A stretch of 64,000 bases of DNA from Gammaproteobacteria bacterium (GCA_029881795.1 JAOULX010000006.1:108494-172493); one strand, 5' to 3'. Shown: positions 9,872 to 19,354, counted from the first letter of the stretch. The notes: generated by a model from the letters alone, not told the origin. Numbers and translations: made by a program.

Positions 9872-10645
9872 ATGTCTGAAGATACAAATTTTGACCAACA
9901 CAGTAAGCGTTTTAAAAATAATATATATGATACCGATAAAGGTAAAATCAGGTTAAAGCAGCTGCTGCACGATTTACAGCATAATATGCCAGTGTTACAG
10001 CAAAATAAAAAACTATCTATACTGGATGCGGGCTGTGGCATGGGCCAGGTAGCTGTCCACCTGGCTAAACAAGGGCATCGACTGACACTATGCGATATTT
10101 CATCAGATATGTTGGATATTGCCAGACAAACCTTTGTTGATGAGGATTGCTCAGCCAGCTTTATACGGTCTTCAGCGCAGACATTAGGTAGCGAACACGA
10201 TAAATCTTATGATTTGATCCTATTTCATGCGGTACTTGAATGGCTTGATCAGCCTGAAACGATTATTTCATCTTTAAAGCAGCGGCTCAAACCCGGCGGC
10301 AGTTTGTCGCTGATGTTTTACAATAAAAATTCTATTATTTTTTATAACCTGCTAAAAGGTAATTTCAAGAAAGTATTAAAGCAGGACTTTAAAGGTCATC
10401 CCGGAGGACTTACACCGGTTAACCCAATTGACCCGGATGATGTCAGTATATGGCTTCAATCGAATCAGTTTACAACCCTTAAGAAAACCGGTATCAGGGT
10501 TTTATATGATTATCTGAATAAAGATTTAAAGCAGGGCAGAAGCATCGAAGATATTATGCAGATGGAATCCATTTATGCGGATAAGTCGCCATTTAATCAG
10601 CTGGCTCGCTATCTTCATTATATCTGTGAACTGAGCGATAAGTAA
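9872..10645 (+). CDS. cmoM: tRNA 5-carboxymethoxyuridine methyltransferase CmoM
   Basis: A 257-residue class I SAM-dependent methyltransferase that closely follows CmoM (formerly SmtA), which methylates cmo5U34 of tRNA to mcmo5U. Visible family features are NFDQHSKRFKNNIYDTDKGK at the N-terminus, the SAM-binding loop LDAGCGMGQVAVHLAKQGH (motif I), CDISSDML (motif II), DLILFHAVLEWL (motif IV) and KPGGSLSLMFYNKN. The start at 9872 (MSEDTNFD) is chosen because AAAGGTG lies about 8 nt upstream and the family N-terminus aligns there; the frame is open back to 9830 but the extra 14 residues have no counterpart. A TATAAT at 9842-9847 could be the -10 element. Confidence 0.93.
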   Translation: MSEDTNFDQHSKRFKNNIYDTDKGKIRLKQLLHDLQHNMPVLQQNKKLSILDAGCGMGQVAVHLAKQGHRLTLCDISSDMLDIARQTFVDEDCSASFIRSSAQTLGSEHDKSYDLILFHAVLEWLDQPETIISSLKQRLKPGGSLSLMFYNKNSIIFYNLLKGNFKKVLKQDFKGHPGGLTPVNPIDPDDVSIWLQSNQFTTLKKTGIRVLYDYLNKDLKQGRSIEDIMQMESIYADKSPFNQLARYLHYICELSDK

Positions 10646-10650
10646 AAGTA

Positions 10651-10695
10651 AGCATAAATAGACATAGTATTATCTATTCTGAGCAAACTTATGCT
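10651..10695. repeat. imperfect inverted repeat between cmoM and the GGDEF-EAL gene
   Basis: AGCATAA (10651-10657) is complemented by TTATGCT (10689-10695), with an inner ATAGA/TCTAT pair. It could fold as a weak hairpin 5 nt after the cmoM stop, possibly attenuating read-through. There is no U-tract. Confidence 0.4.
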
Positions 10696-10737
10696 ATAAC
10701 GTAGCAGTCATTTTGTAGATAATTATAATAATAAATT

Positions 10738-13275
10738 TTGTTTCGAAAAACATCACATTATTTTCATAGCCTGCAATCCCGGATAACAGCCTTTATTATT
10801 ATGCTGGCTATTCTGTTGTCCATCAATTCCTATTATGTCTATATAAAACAGCACAGTATTAAACAAACCATAGAAACAAACTTAGCACTGCGAGAGTTTG
10901 TTATCGATAAAAAGAATACTGTTCAGTCAGATTTGCTTGAGAGTTATAAATTACTGGACACCTTTCTGCTTGACCCGAGTAATAAAATGGTTCAAGAGTG
11001 GATGTTATCAACATTACAGCATTCCATTAAAAATACGGATGATATTATTAATTCTGACTGGGTCAGGATAAGAAATAAAACAAAGCTATTTGAATCATTG
11101 CTGACAAAACTTTCTCTTTTAAAGAAAGAAATGATTAACCTGACAGAAATCAGGGCCGATTCTGAAAGACAATATCCGTCACTAAAAGTGGCAACCAAAG
11201 AAATGCGACCAAACAGAATTCGCTTTGTTAATGCGATTAATATAGCGCTACATGAAACACGTTTTTCTGGCAGTATTGTTGATTCTGAACTCTATCAAAT
11301 GCTTGTTGATTTACGCTACTCATGGAGTCAGCTGCTATCGAATTTCAGAATTTACCTTGCCAATCAATTTGGTACTTTTGATTTGGAAATTCTGCCTCAA
11401 CAAGAGCAGACAATCAGAATGCAATACGATTCACTGATACTTCAAATGCTGGCGTTAAAACAACGGGATAAGAAGGATGATATAGGCTTTGAAACAAGTA
11501 ATGCTATAACAGACATGTCTGAAGCACTCGATAAATGGTATAGCGCATTTGAAAATGTTAAAGAGATCCATCATTCTGATGGATGGCGATATGATTTAAA
11601 GATACTGAATTTAAAAATTCAGCCGCTTTTAGATCAAATAATGTATCTGCTTATATTGTTCGATGAAGAGGCTCGTTTGTCTGAGCATCAGGATAAACAG
11701 CTGATTGAGAAAATAATTAATGATCAGTCTGCATTTATTTACACAGTCTATATTATCATTATCCTAATACTGACCCTGTTATTGTCAGCTTTAAAAATTC
11801 TTGTGTTTAAACCTATTAATCAGGTGACACAGGCAATCAAGGATGAGGCCAGCGGTGGAGAAGTGCAGAATTTGCCCCGTGTCAATTCTTCTGAAGCCAG
11901 TAATCTTATTAATTCTTTTACTGAAATGAGAGCACAAATTCATCTGCGACAGCAGGAGCTTTCATTTCAGGCTAATCATGATTCATTAACAGGACTTCCA
12001 AACAGAAAATATTTTCTCGAAAAAATGGATACCTTTCTGCATGAAGGTTATTCCAAAGTCTCTAAATCTGCTGTAATGTTGATTGATTTAAATGGCTTCA
12101 AAGATATCAATGATACTCTGGGGCATCACATCGGTGACCAGTTGCTGGTTAAAGTAGGTCATCGATTATGGAGTATTCTTTCTGACAATGCTGTTATAGC
12201 CAGACTCGGTGGAGATGAGTTTGCTATTTTAGTCCCTGAGGCAGATAGGTCGGTGGCATTAAAAGTACTTGATGATATTCAGAAAATAATAGAAGAAAAG
12301 TTCATTGTAGACTCTGTGAATACCTATATTGGAATGAGTGTCGGTATTGCGCTATATCCTGATCATGGAAACGATAATAATACATTGTTACGTCATGCCG
12401 ATGTTGCAATGTATATTTCAAAGAAAATGAAAACACCTTATGTGTTCTATAAATCAAGTGATGATAATTATACCCTTGACAGGCTGTCGCTGATTCATGA
12501 TATCAAGAATTCAATTAATCACGATGGCCTGGTTTTATATTTTCAGCCTAAGCTCACCCTCAATGATTTTAAATTAGAAAGTGTTGAGGCTCTGATAAGG
12601 TGGAATCATCCTGACTTTGGCATTGTTATGCCAAAAGAATTTATTCCTATTGCAGAACAAACCGGGTTTATTAATGAAATCACCTACTGGGTAATCGAAG
12701 AATCACTAATCCATGCGCTCCACTGGAAGGAGAGTGGACAGAGTATAAATGTTTCCGTTAATCTTTCAGTTTATAACCTGTACGATGTCGATTTTATCAA
12801 CACGGTGAAAACATTATTAAATAAATATCATGATGCTGCTGAGCAATTAATCTTTGAAATTACCGAAAGCGCTATGATGTCCAATCCTAAATTGGCTGTA
12901 AGCAACCTTAATAAGCTACAGGCACTTGGAATCAGGCTTTCTATTGACGATTATGGTACTGGGTTCTCGTCGCTAAGCTACCTGAGTCAGTTGTCAGTTA
13001 ATGAACTAAAGATAGATAAATCTTTTATTCTTAACATGCTGGATGATGAAAGAAATTCAATTATTGTAAAATCTACAATTGAAATGGCCCATCATCTGGG
13101 ACTAACGGTTGTTGCTGAGGGTGTAGAAAATAGTGAAGTGCTTGGACTGTTACAATCTTATGGCTGTGACACAATTCAGGGATTTCTGGTTTCAAAGCCT
13201 CTGCCAGAAAATGACCTTGTGGTCTGGCTGGATTGTTATCAGGATAATCTTAGAGGATTAATAATGCATGAGTAG
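10738..13275 (+). CDS. membrane GGDEF-EAL protein (c-di-GMP cyclase/phosphodiesterase)
   Basis: An 845-residue c-di-GMP enzyme. TM1 is at about 15-35, a long periplasmic helical sensor at about 36-330, TM2 at about 332-354, followed by a HAMP-like linker, GGDEF (active site GGDEF at 491-495) and EAL (EAL at 617-619). The EAL residues needed for catalysis are recognisable: EITES, DDYGTG, LKIDKSF, AEGVE and QGF. Both active sites therefore look intact, so direction of activity cannot be predicted. The inhibitory RxxD site is absent before GGDEF (SDNAVIA occupies that position). The start must be TTG at 10738 (or ATT at 10735), since a stop lies at 10732; the next ATG (10801) would cut TM1. No clear ribosome binding site. 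It may set the c-di-GMP level sensed by the riboswitch at 28.16 kb. Confidence 0.93.
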   Translation: MFRKTSHYFHSLQSRITAFIIMLAILLSINSYYVYIKQHSIKQTIETNLALREFVIDKKNTVQSDLLESYKLLDTFLLDPSNKMVQEWMLSTLQHSIKNTDDIINSDWVRIRNKTKLFESLLTKLSLLKKEMINLTEIRADSERQYPSLKVATKEMRPNRIRFVNAINIALHETRFSGSIVDSELYQMLVDLRYSWSQLLSNFRIYLANQFGTFDLEILPQQEQTIRMQYDSLILQMLALKQRDKKDDIGFETSNAITDMSEALDKWYSAFENVKEIHHSDGWRYDLKILNLKIQPLLDQIMYLLILFDEEARLSEHQDKQLIEKIINDQSAFIYTVYIIIILILTLLLSALKILVFKPINQVTQAIKDEASGGEVQNLPRVNSSEASNLINSFTEMRAQIHLRQQELSFQANHDSLTGLPNRKYFLEKMDTFLHEGYSKVSKSAVMLIDLNGFKDINDTLGHHIGDQLLVKVGHRLWSILSDNAVIARLGGDEFAILVPEADRSVALKVLDDIQKIIEEKFIVDSVNTYIGMSVGIALYPDHGNDNNTLLRHADVAMYISKKMKTPYVFYKSSDDNYTLDRLSLIHDIKNSINHDGLVLYFQPKLTLNDFKLESVEALIRWNHPDFGIVMPKEFIPIAEQTGFINEITYWVIEESLIHALHWKESGQSINVSVNLSVYNLYDVDFINTVKTLLNKYHDAAEQLIFEITESAMMSNPKLAVSNLNKLQALGIRLSIDDYGTGFSSLSYLSQLSVNELKIDKSFILNMLDDERNSIIVKSTIEMAHHLGLTVVAEGVENSEVLGLLQSYGCDTIQGFLVSKPLPENDLVVWLDCYQDNLRGLIMHE

Positions 13276-13401
13276 TAACAAAATCGGCTGATACTGACCT
13301 GAGAGAAGTTATACGTTGTATTTTTATTGTTAAGCCGGCCAGTTTTAAGACAATGTATCTTGCCTTAAACTGACTGGTATTATATCGCTTGAGTTATTGG
13401 C

Positions 13402-13887
13402 TCAATGGTTGTGTCCATCAGGGCCGTGAACATGTCCATGTGCTATCTCTTCTTCTGTTGCATCACGAATTTCTTTTACTTCGACACTGAAGTGCAGACG
13501 TTCACCGGCTAGCGGATGATTGCCATCAATCGTAATTTCATCGCCATTAACATCGGTAACGGTGATTACCAGCATTTCACCTTCTGGGCTTTGTGCATGA
13601 AATTGTACACCAACTTCAATAGGGCTGTCGGCTTCAAACATATCACGGCCAACCACTTGTTTTTTAGCTTCATCCTTCGCTCCATAAGCATCATCTGCTT
13701 CGATGGTGACATCAAATTTGTCATTAAGCGTTTTATCATGCAGCGCTTTCTCTAGGCCTGGGATAATACTGTTTGTACCATGCAGATAGACAAACTGACC
13801 ATTTTCTGATTTATCTAGCGTTTCACCGGCATCATTTGTCAGTGTGTAATCTAGTGATACGACTGTGTTTTGAGCTATTTTTGCCAT
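13402..13887 (-). CDS. slyD: FKBP-type peptidyl-prolyl isomerase SlyD
   Basis: A 161-residue SlyD-type cis-trans prolyl isomerase and chaperone. The N-terminal FKBP core (VVSLDYTLTNDAGETLDKS, YLHGTNSIIPGLEKAL) is interrupted by the insert-in-flap domain (about residues 68-128), and the family signature GNHPLAGERLHFSVEV follows. The C-terminal tail is short and His-containing (HGHVHGPDGHNH), enough to bind Ni2+/Zn2+ but much shorter than the metal-binding tail of E. coli SlyD (196 aa). Cytosolic. It is convergent with the GGDEF-EAL gene. The gap between them (13276-13401) holds an imperfect repeat CCAGTTTTAAG...CTTAAACTGACTGG that could be a weak terminator. Confidence 0.95.
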   Translation of the reverse strand: MAKIAQNTVVSLDYTLTNDAGETLDKSENGQFVYLHGTNSIIPGLEKALHDKTLNDKFDVTIEADDAYGAKDEAKKQVVGRDMFEADSPIEVGVQFHAQSPEGEMLVITVTDVNGDEITIDGNHPLAGERLHFSVEVKEIRDATEEEIAHGHVHGPDGHNH

Positions 13888-14070
13888 TTTAGTTACTGTC
13901 TCGTTGAGAAAAGCAGTATTTTAGCATAATCCCTAGATAATAAATTACACTCTTACCAGGCTCAGTACTGGCTACTCAAAGATGCTAGATTTGATGTATC
14001 ATAATGTATCCGTTTGCAAGTAACGATAAAGTATCCGCAATACATATTGACTTAGGGGCAGTTGGTATTT

Positions 14071-15084
14071 ATGACACGCATTTTTACTGCAGTTACGCTG
14101 TTTTTTCTTAGTTTATTTACGCTTGCCGCTTTTGCTGCAGAAGATATTTTTTCTGACCAGACACTGACAGAAAAAATTATCCTGCCAGACTGGTTTAAAT
14201 TAAGTTTCCTGGATTTACAGGATGATCTGGATGAGGCCGCAGCAAACCAGAAAAAAGGCATAATTATCTATTTTGGCAGGAAAGACTGCCCCTACTGTAA
14301 AGCCTTATTAGAAAACAATTGGGGTAGGGAAGATATTGTTCGCTACACCAATAATCATTTTGATGTCATAGCGATCGATACAAAGGGCACAAAAAATATC
14401 ACCGATTTCGATGGTTATGTTTTCGATGAAAAACAGTTTTCACTAAAAATGAAAACAAATTTTACGCCATCATTATTGTTTTATAATCTCAGTGGAGCTC
14501 TTGTTCTCAGGTTATCGGGTTATCAGCAGCCTTATCGTTTTCTCGCCGCTCTTGAATACGTTGCCGGCAATCATTATGAAAAGCGCTCTTTTAAGTCCTA
14601 TCTGTCACTGGCTAGCAGCTCACACAGGATTAATGACAGTGAAGAATTAAACTTTGAGCCGTTTTTTGATTTGCCACCACATAATTTGAACAGAAAACTA
14701 TTTGCCGCTGAAAGACCACTGGCCGTTTTTTTTGAAAATAAAAGCTGTCATGCCTGTGATATTTTACATTCAGTTCCGCTTGAGCAGGCCTCTATCAGAA
14801 AAAAACTGGGGGAGATGGACGTTATCCAACTTGATATAATGACTGATCAGCAAATTATCACTCCCGATGGCAGTAAAACAAGTTTAAAAAACTGGGCGCA
14901 AACACTCAATATTCATTACACACCAACAATTATATTTTTTGATGAAGCAGGTAATGAAATCATACGCATCGATTCGGTGGTATGGGTGAACAGGCTCGGG
15001 CGTGTGCTCGATTATGTGAGAACCAGAGCCTATAAAACCAGCCCGAGCTTTTTGCAGTGGCGCTCTATAGTAACGTCACCATAA
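14071..15084 (+). CDS. exported protein with two thioredoxin-like domains
   Basis: About 337 residues, with a signal peptide cleaved near AFA-AED (residues 20-24). Two thioredoxin folds follow in tandem. The first has CPYC at residues 73-76 in IIYFGRKDCPYC with FTPSLLFY as a cis-proline strand. The second has CHAC at residues 226-229 in FFENKSCHAC with YTPTIIFF. Both resemble SoxW/DsbC-like periplasmic thiol proteins, so a role in thiol-disulfide exchange in the periplasm is likely; the partner is unknown. The ATG at 14071 is preferred; a TTG at 14062 is in frame but is too close to the AGGGG at 14054. The protein stands alone between slyD (divergent) and a DUF523 gene. Confidence 0.82.
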   Translation: MTRIFTAVTLFFLSLFTLAAFAAEDIFSDQTLTEKIILPDWFKLSFLDLQDDLDEAAANQKKGIIIYFGRKDCPYCKALLENNWGREDIVRYTNNHFDVIAIDTKGTKNITDFDGYVFDEKQFSLKMKTNFTPSLLFYNLSGALVLRLSGYQQPYRFLAALEYVAGNHYEKRSFKSYLSLASSSHRINDSEELNFEPFFDLPPHNLNRKLFAAERPLAVFFENKSCHACDILHSVPLEQASIRKKLGEMDVIQLDIMTDQQIITPDGSKTSLKNWAQTLNIHYTPTIIFFDEAGNEIIRIDSVVWVNRLGRVLDYVRTRAYKTSPSFLQWRSIVTSP

Positions 15085-15118
15085 TCGTTTTTTTAACCTT
15101 CGTTGCCTGACTGTTTTT

Positions 15119-15652
15119 ATGAATACAAAGAAGCTGCCAAAAGTCGCAATCAGTCAGTGTTTATTAGGTGATCAAGTCAGATATGACGGCACTGACAGTG
15201 CCAGTTCCGATATCATTCAGTATGCCGGCAGTCATTTTAATGTGATTCCATTTTGTCCGGAAGTCTCAGCTGGCATGGGCACTCCGCGCTTACCGATCAA
15301 TCTTTCTGTTGTTAATGGTGAACACAGGGCCAGACGAGTTAATGACGCTACAGTTGATGTGACTCAGGCACTTAAAACTATTGCGCAGACGTTTATCCGG
15401 TCAAACAGTGATATTGTGGCTATCATCAATAAGAAATCCTCTCCAAGCTGTGGTCATTTAACGACTAAACTTTATGATGATAGTGTTCTAGTCAGCCACA
15501 GTGCATCCGGAATCTTTGTCACTGAAATACTCAAGTTAAAACCAGAAATACTCTTTATCGATGATGAGCAATTCATGCAAGCAGAGAAGCGGGCAGATTT
15601 TTTATCAGGCATAAAAAAAGCCCTGCAGGAGCAAGGCTTTTCTTGGAAATAA
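15119..15652 (+). CDS. DUF523 family protein
   Basis: A 177-residue protein of the DUF523 family: KVAISQCLLGDQVRYDG at the N-terminus (Cys in the conserved SxCLLGxxxRYDG), then FCPEVSAGMGTPRLPINL and IINKKSSPSCGH, where the two conserved cysteines are typical. The reaction is not known. Other bacteria have this domain alone, as here, or fused to DUF1722. The start follows the previous stop by 34 nt and may be co-transcribed. Its last codons overlap a terminator-like AAAAGCC...GGCTTTT hairpin at 15614-15643. No clear ribosome binding site precedes the ATG. Confidence 0.88.
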   Translation: MNTKKLPKVAISQCLLGDQVRYDGTDSASSDIIQYAGSHFNVIPFCPEVSAGMGTPRLPINLSVVNGEHRARRVNDATVDVTQALKTIAQTFIRSNSDIVAIINKKSSPSCGHLTTKLYDDSVLVSHSASGIFVTEILKLKPEILFIDDEQFMQAEKRADFLSGIKKALQEQGFSWK

Positions 15653-15660
15653 CGATCAGC

Positions 15661-15855
15661 TTAGCGCAATATTGCTTGCTTTAACTGACGGGTGGCATCC
15701 CATGCTGAATGCACCTGATTGACGGCATTTACGACCATATTTTCAGTTACCGTAACCATTTCACCCTGTTCATTCATGATACCTGCACCATTAAAACCGG
15801 TTAAAGCAATGGCGTATGCATACTTAGCGCATGCATCAGACTCTGAATTACACAT
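15661..15855 (-). CDS. small protein of unknown function
   Basis: A 64-residue product that I do not recognise, starting MCNSESDACAKYAYAIALTG and rich in Ala, Asn and Val. Two cysteines lie in the first nine residues. It is preceded by GAGGAAA about 9 nt before the start codon, an excellent ribosome binding site, which is the main reason to accept it as a gene. It has no membrane segment. It is convergent with the DUF523 gene, and an AT-rich 325-nt gap lies upstream. Confidence 0.6.
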   Translation of the reverse strand: MCNSESDACAKYAYAIALTGFNGAGIMNEQGEMVTVTENMVVNAVNQVHSAWDATRQLKQAILR

Positions 15856-16180
15856 TTATTTATTTCCTCATAAATTAATTTAATATTAGTTGGCGCTATT
15901 ATATATTAAATTAATAGTTCTATTAACTTAGAAAATAACAGGACGGATCAACTGCTGATATTGAACCTGATTTATAGCGGTCTAAAATAATGTTCTATCC
16001 ACTATATAGTTGATTTTAAACTATAAAATATTTTATTAAGTAGATGTTGGTAATATTAGTGTTTAATTAATATCTGACGAACGGCAGCTGGATGATGGCT
16101 TTACAAACGGCTAAGTAGGGTTACAGAGAGCTAGATCTGCGTTATAAAGATATACCTTACCGCGCTAGCAGATCTCTACG
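15856..16180. other. AT-rich intergenic region upstream of msrA
   Basis: 325 nt without a gene. The first 200 nt are very AT-rich and carry the divergent promoter region for the 64-residue gene; no confident hexamers were found. The last 45 nt contain the AGATCTGC inverted repeat listed separately. Confidence 0.5.
16133..16175 (+). promoter_or_regulatory. inverted repeat overlapping the msrA translation start region
   Basis: AGATCTGC (16133-16140) and GCAGATCT (16168-16175) are perfect 8-bp arms, with flanking AGAG/CTCT extending them. The 3' arm ends 5 nt before the msrA ATG, where a ribosome binding site would sit, and no Shine-Dalgarno sequence is visible. It may be an operator or an mRNA hairpin controlling translation. 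Confidence 0.45.
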
Positions 16181-16789
16181 ATGACAAATAATCCGCTTCA
16201 CAGAAATCCTGAAATGCCAATATCAGGTGTACATTACGTCAATGGCTCTATCATGAAGCCGCCATTTGAGTCTGGCTTAAAGACAATTATATTGGGGATG
16301 GGGTGTTTCTGGGGCGCAGAGAAGTGCTTCTGGTCTTTGCCAGGCGTCTATACCACAGCAGTTGGCTATACCGGCGGATCTGAATCTGATCCGACATATG
16401 CACAAGTTTGTAGTGGCTTGACGGGACATAATGAAGTTGTTTTAGTCGTCTATGATGAAAACATAATTAGCCTGAAGCAATTGTTAGTCACATTCTGGCA
16501 GTCTCATGATCCAACTCAGGGTATGCGTCAGGGCAATGACCGGGGTAGCCAATACCGTTCAGGCTTATACCTGCATGACAGCCAACAAATGCAGCTTGCT
16601 CTCAGCACAAAAGATGTTTATCAGGACTGTCTGGATAAAAACGGACTACCTAAAATAACCACGGAGATTATGAGCGCAACAGAATTTTATTATGCAGAGG
16701 AATATCACCAGCAATATTTAGCTAAAAACCCGGCAGGGTACTGTGGCCTGGGTGGCACTGGTATCAGTTATTCAGAGACAGAAATTTAG
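16181..16789 (+). CDS. msrA: peptide-methionine (S)-S-oxide reductase MsrA
   Basis: A 202-residue MsrA that reduces methionine-S-sulfoxide in proteins. The catalytic motif GCFWGAE is at about residue 42, followed by VGYTGG, the conserved [11 protein letters not shown] and the family-typical [10 protein letters not shown]...[20 protein letters not shown] and a C-terminal YCGLGGTG contain the likely recycling cysteine. No MsrB is adjacent. The first 30 residues are variable, so the start could be ATG 16181 or ATG 16214; an inverted repeat occupies the place of the ribosome binding site for the first. It is convergent with, and overlaps by 4 nt, the hybrid kinase gene. Confidence 0.95.
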   Translation: MTNNPLHRNPEMPISGVHYVNGSIMKPPFESGLKTIILGMGCFWGAEKCFWSLPGVYTTAVGYTGGSESDPTYAQVCSGLTGHNEVVLVVYDENIISLKQLLVTFWQSHDPTQGMRQGNDRGSQYRSGLYLHDSQQMQLALSTKDVYQDCLDKNGLPKITTEIMSATEFYYAEEYHQQYLAKNPAGYCGLGGTGISYSETEI

Positions 16790-18375
16790 ATCCATTTTTG
16801 TATGCAACTAATAAGATCGTTGAGTTCATAAGGTTTAGTTACATAGTCGTCCATACCGGCGTCATAACATAATTGCGCATCATCTTTCATGGCCAGAGCG
16901 GTTAAAGCAATGATCGGGGTATGGCTACCCGTTTCAACTTTACGTATTTGACGGGTCGCCTCATAACCATCCATAACCGGCATTTGGCAGTCCATAAAAA
17001 CAAGCGTAAACGGTTGCTCCTGGTATAAATCAAGCGCCTCCTTTCCGTTATTAGCAATAACAACAGAGAAACCGATATTTTCAAGAAATGATCGGGCAAT
17101 TAATTGATTAACAATGATGTCTTCAACCAGTAATACATTCCCAGAAAATTTGACTTCGGTGGCTGTTTTTTTATTCTCGTTACTGTTGTTTACAGATTGA
17201 TTTGTTTTTTGTGTTAATTCAAGTTCAATCCAGAATGTCGAGCCGATGTCTGGTGTACTCTCAACACCAATTGAGCCATGCATTAACTCAATAATATTTT
17301 TACTTATGCTGAGCCCAAGGCCGGTACCGCCATACTTTCGGGTTGTTGATGAGTCGGCCTGTGTAAACTTTTCAAACAGTCTGCTTTGAACTTCTGGTGC
17401 TATACCAATGCCGCTGTCTGATACTTCTATCCGGATTAGTGAGCTGTTAGCCTTTGATTCAATCAGCTGCGTGCTTACCTTTATTTCTCCGCTATCGGTA
17501 AATTTTATGGCATTTGAAAGAAGATTTAACAGCACTTGTTTAAGTCGAACGTCATCCCCAAGATATGATGAATGTAAATTATCATCAGAGTTATTTACAA
17601 TACTAAGATGTTTTTCATCAACTACCGGTTTCAGCATATTAATAATATCGATGATGATTTTATTTAGATTAAATTCTGTTTCATGCAGGATTAATTTACC
17701 TGCCTCAAGTTTTGAATAATCGAGTATGTCGTTAATAACGGTCAGTAATAACTGAACGGAATTGTCAATGATTTCAAGGTAATCGGACTGTTGTTCAGTG
17801 GGCGAGGTGTTTTTTAACAGGCGAGTTATCCCGATGATGCCATTGATAGGAGTCCTGATTTCATGACTCATTGAGGCCAGGAATTCTCCCTTTACTTTAG
17901 ACGCCTCCTCTAATTTGTGAAGTGTCTCTCTTAATTCATGTTCAACAATCTTTCTTTCCTGAACCTGTTGCTCAAGTGCTTTTTCTCGTCCAATAGAGGC
18001 AGAAATATCACTGATCTGAATAATACAATACTGATTATTTGTGTTTGTAACAGGTATAACATGAATATTCTGATGGATTCTGTCAGTTTGTTTGCTGTTG
18101 GTGAAAAGCGGCAGAGGCGTGCGGTTAAATATACTCGATACTATTGCTGGCAATCCATGCTCAAGAGCATCTCTGACGGTGCTGATGAGGCGGGTTTCAT
18201 GGATCTGAGGAAAGATATCACTTAATTCTTTTCCAACAGCATAATCTTCGGTGATGCCTGAATGCGCGCACATCCATTTATTGAAGATCACTATACGCAT
18301 GCTGCGATCTACAGCAATCAATCCGAGATCAAGATTATGATATAAGCTCTGGTAGAGCCCCGATATATCAGTCAT
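16786..18375 (-). CDS. cytosolic hybrid histidine kinase (PAS-HisKA-HATPase-REC)
   Basis: A 529-residue soluble hybrid kinase with no membrane segment. It has a PAS-like N-terminal domain (about 1-120), a short coiled coil (130-160), HisKA with His171 in [15 protein letters not shown], HATPase with the N-box ([12 protein letters not shown]), G1 (DSGIGI) and G2 (GGTGLGLSI), and a receiver with Asp462 in [12 protein letters not shown] and a lysine in VTKPYE. All key residues are present. It is third in a leftward group: receiver, CheC, kinase, with a 3-nt gap from the CheC stop. I infer that the kinase and the single-domain receiver form one phosphorelay and that CheC dephosphorylates the receiver. 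Confidence 0.93.
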   Translation of the reverse strand: MTDISGLYQSLYHNLDLGLIAVDRSMRIVIFNKWMCAHSGITEDYAVGKELSDIFPQIHETRLISTVRDALEHGLPAIVSSIFNRTPLPLFTNSKQTDRIHQNIHVIPVTNTNNQYCIIQISDISASIGREKALEQQVQERKIVEHELRETLHKLEEASKVKGEFLASMSHEIRTPINGIIGITRLLKNTSPTEQQSDYLEIIDNSVQLLLTVINDILDYSKLEAGKLILHETEFNLNKIIIDIINMLKPVVDEKHLSIVNNSDDNLHSSYLGDDVRLKQVLLNLLSNAIKFTDSGEIKVSTQLIESKANSSLIRIEVSDSGIGIAPEVQSRLFEKFTQADSSTTRKYGGTGLGLSISKNIIELMHGSIGVESTPDIGSTFWIELELTQKTNQSVNNSNENKKTATEVKFSGNVLLVEDIIVNQLIARSFLENIGFSVVIANNGKEALDLYQEQPFTLVFMDCQMPVMDGYEATRQIRKVETGSHTPIIALTALAMKDDAQLCYDAGMDDYVTKPYELNDLISCIQKWI

Positions 18376-18378
18376 TGA

Positions 18379-18993
18379 TTAAAGGAGGGCATCTAATGTT
18401 TTACGAAGGCTGTTTTGAAGCACGTTAAATGAAGCACCACCAATTAAAAAAGCCAGATAACCCGTTATTTTACTTTCGCTAAGCATTAATTCGATTCTGA
18501 TAAATAATATATAGCTGTCGTCACTTAATTGTTTGGATGCAATTAACGCATCGGGTGTGGCTCTTTCGAACTCGGGCAAATCGATGATAAAGGTTTCAGA
18601 AAAAGCTTCCGATAAGGAACCAATGCAGGCGTTAAGTACAATATTCCCAATCTCTGTCATGGCTTCATTTTGCAGTTCAGCGATACCGGCATCAGATATC
18701 TGATCGCCCAGTAATTTGCGGACAATCTCTAAGCTGTCCGCATCAGGAAATAATACGATTGACTGAGCTATAAGAGGCCCACTGACTTTCTGCGATACAG
18801 AACAAAGCAGTTTGTCCTGCCCCAGATTCGTAATTAGCTGATCAGTGGTTAAGAAGTCGATTTCAGGGACGGATAATTTGATTTCCTGTTTAACCATCTG
18901 ACTGAGAGAAGCGGCTGCATTGCCGACACCAAGATTGAAAATTTCATTGAGCAAGTCCAGCTCAAGTTCATCCATTTGTGGGATTTTATCCAT
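18379..18993 (-). CDS. CheC-like phosphatase
   Basis: A 204-residue CheC/CheX/FliY-family protein. The N-terminal half has LLNEIFNLGVGNAAASLSQM (active-site pattern ExxN...A) and the second half EAMTEIGNIVLNACIG, the second ExxN centre, as in true CheC proteins with two phosphatase sites. The family removes phosphate from CheY-P. The start ATG at 18993 overlaps the preceding receiver gene by 8 nt, showing translational coupling; the frame is open further back to 19059, but that would overlap the receiver by far more. Its partner is most likely the receiver at 18986-19354. No flagellar or chemotaxis genes are present in the window. Confidence 0.88.
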   Translation of the reverse strand: MDKIPQMDELELDLLNEIFNLGVGNAAASLSQMVKQEIKLSVPEIDFLTTDQLITNLGQDKLLCSVSQKVSGPLIAQSIVLFPDADSLEIVRKLLGDQISDAGIAELQNEAMTEIGNIVLNACIGSLSEAFSETFIIDLPEFERATPDALIASKQLSDDSYILFIRIELMLSESKITGYLAFLIGGASFNVLQNSLRKTLDALL

Positions 18994-19354
18994 TAAAATA
19001 ATCCAGCATAGCCGAAACACTGGTGTTGGTAATGGGCTTGTTGATACACTTTGCACCAATCTCGGCTGCGCTTTTTTGGATATGTTCCTGAATATTGGCT
19101 GTTAATAACGCGTATTTGGCTGACGGTTTTATAGTCTTAAACACAGATATCAGTTCGATACCGTTTTTCCCCGGCATATTGAAGTCTATTGAATAATAAT
19201 CAAAATCATTTTTTTGATTCACTTCAATGGCTTGCTCTGCGTTGCCTGATTCTTGAATGTGCCAGTCTGGATGATGATCTTTAATAATAGCAACTAACAT
19301 CATTCTGGAGACTTTACTGTCATCAACAATCAAGATACTTTTTGCTTTATCCAT
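18986..19354 (-). CDS. single-domain response regulator (CheY-like)
   Basis: A 122-residue receiver domain without output domain: acidic pocket VDDSKVSR (Asp11/Asp12), phospho-acceptor Asp57 in YYSIDFNMPGKNG, Thr in LLTANI, and Lys in INKPIT. It is the first gene of a three-gene leftward unit with a CheC phosphatase (8-nt overlap) and a hybrid kinase. I infer that it is a diffusible phospho-signal whose lifetime is set by CheC. The start MDKAKSIL is the first in-frame ATG. Confidence 0.93.
   Translation of the reverse strand: MDKAKSILIVDDSKVSRMMLVAIIKDHHPDWHIQESGNAEQAIEVNQKNDFDYYSIDFNMPGKNGIELISVFKTIKPSAKYALLTANIQEHIQKSAAEIGAKCINKPITNTSVSAMLDYFNG

Noticed and set aside
13333..13378. Imperfect CCAGTTTTAAG...CTTAAACTGACTGG repeat between the GGDEF-EAL and slyD genes
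   Set aside because: Mismatched stem and no U-tract; too weak to call a terminator.
15614..15643. AAAAGCC...GGCTTTT hairpin inside the end of the DUF523 gene
   Set aside because: It overlaps codons and has only a short T-run; kept as a remark in that gene rather than as a terminator.
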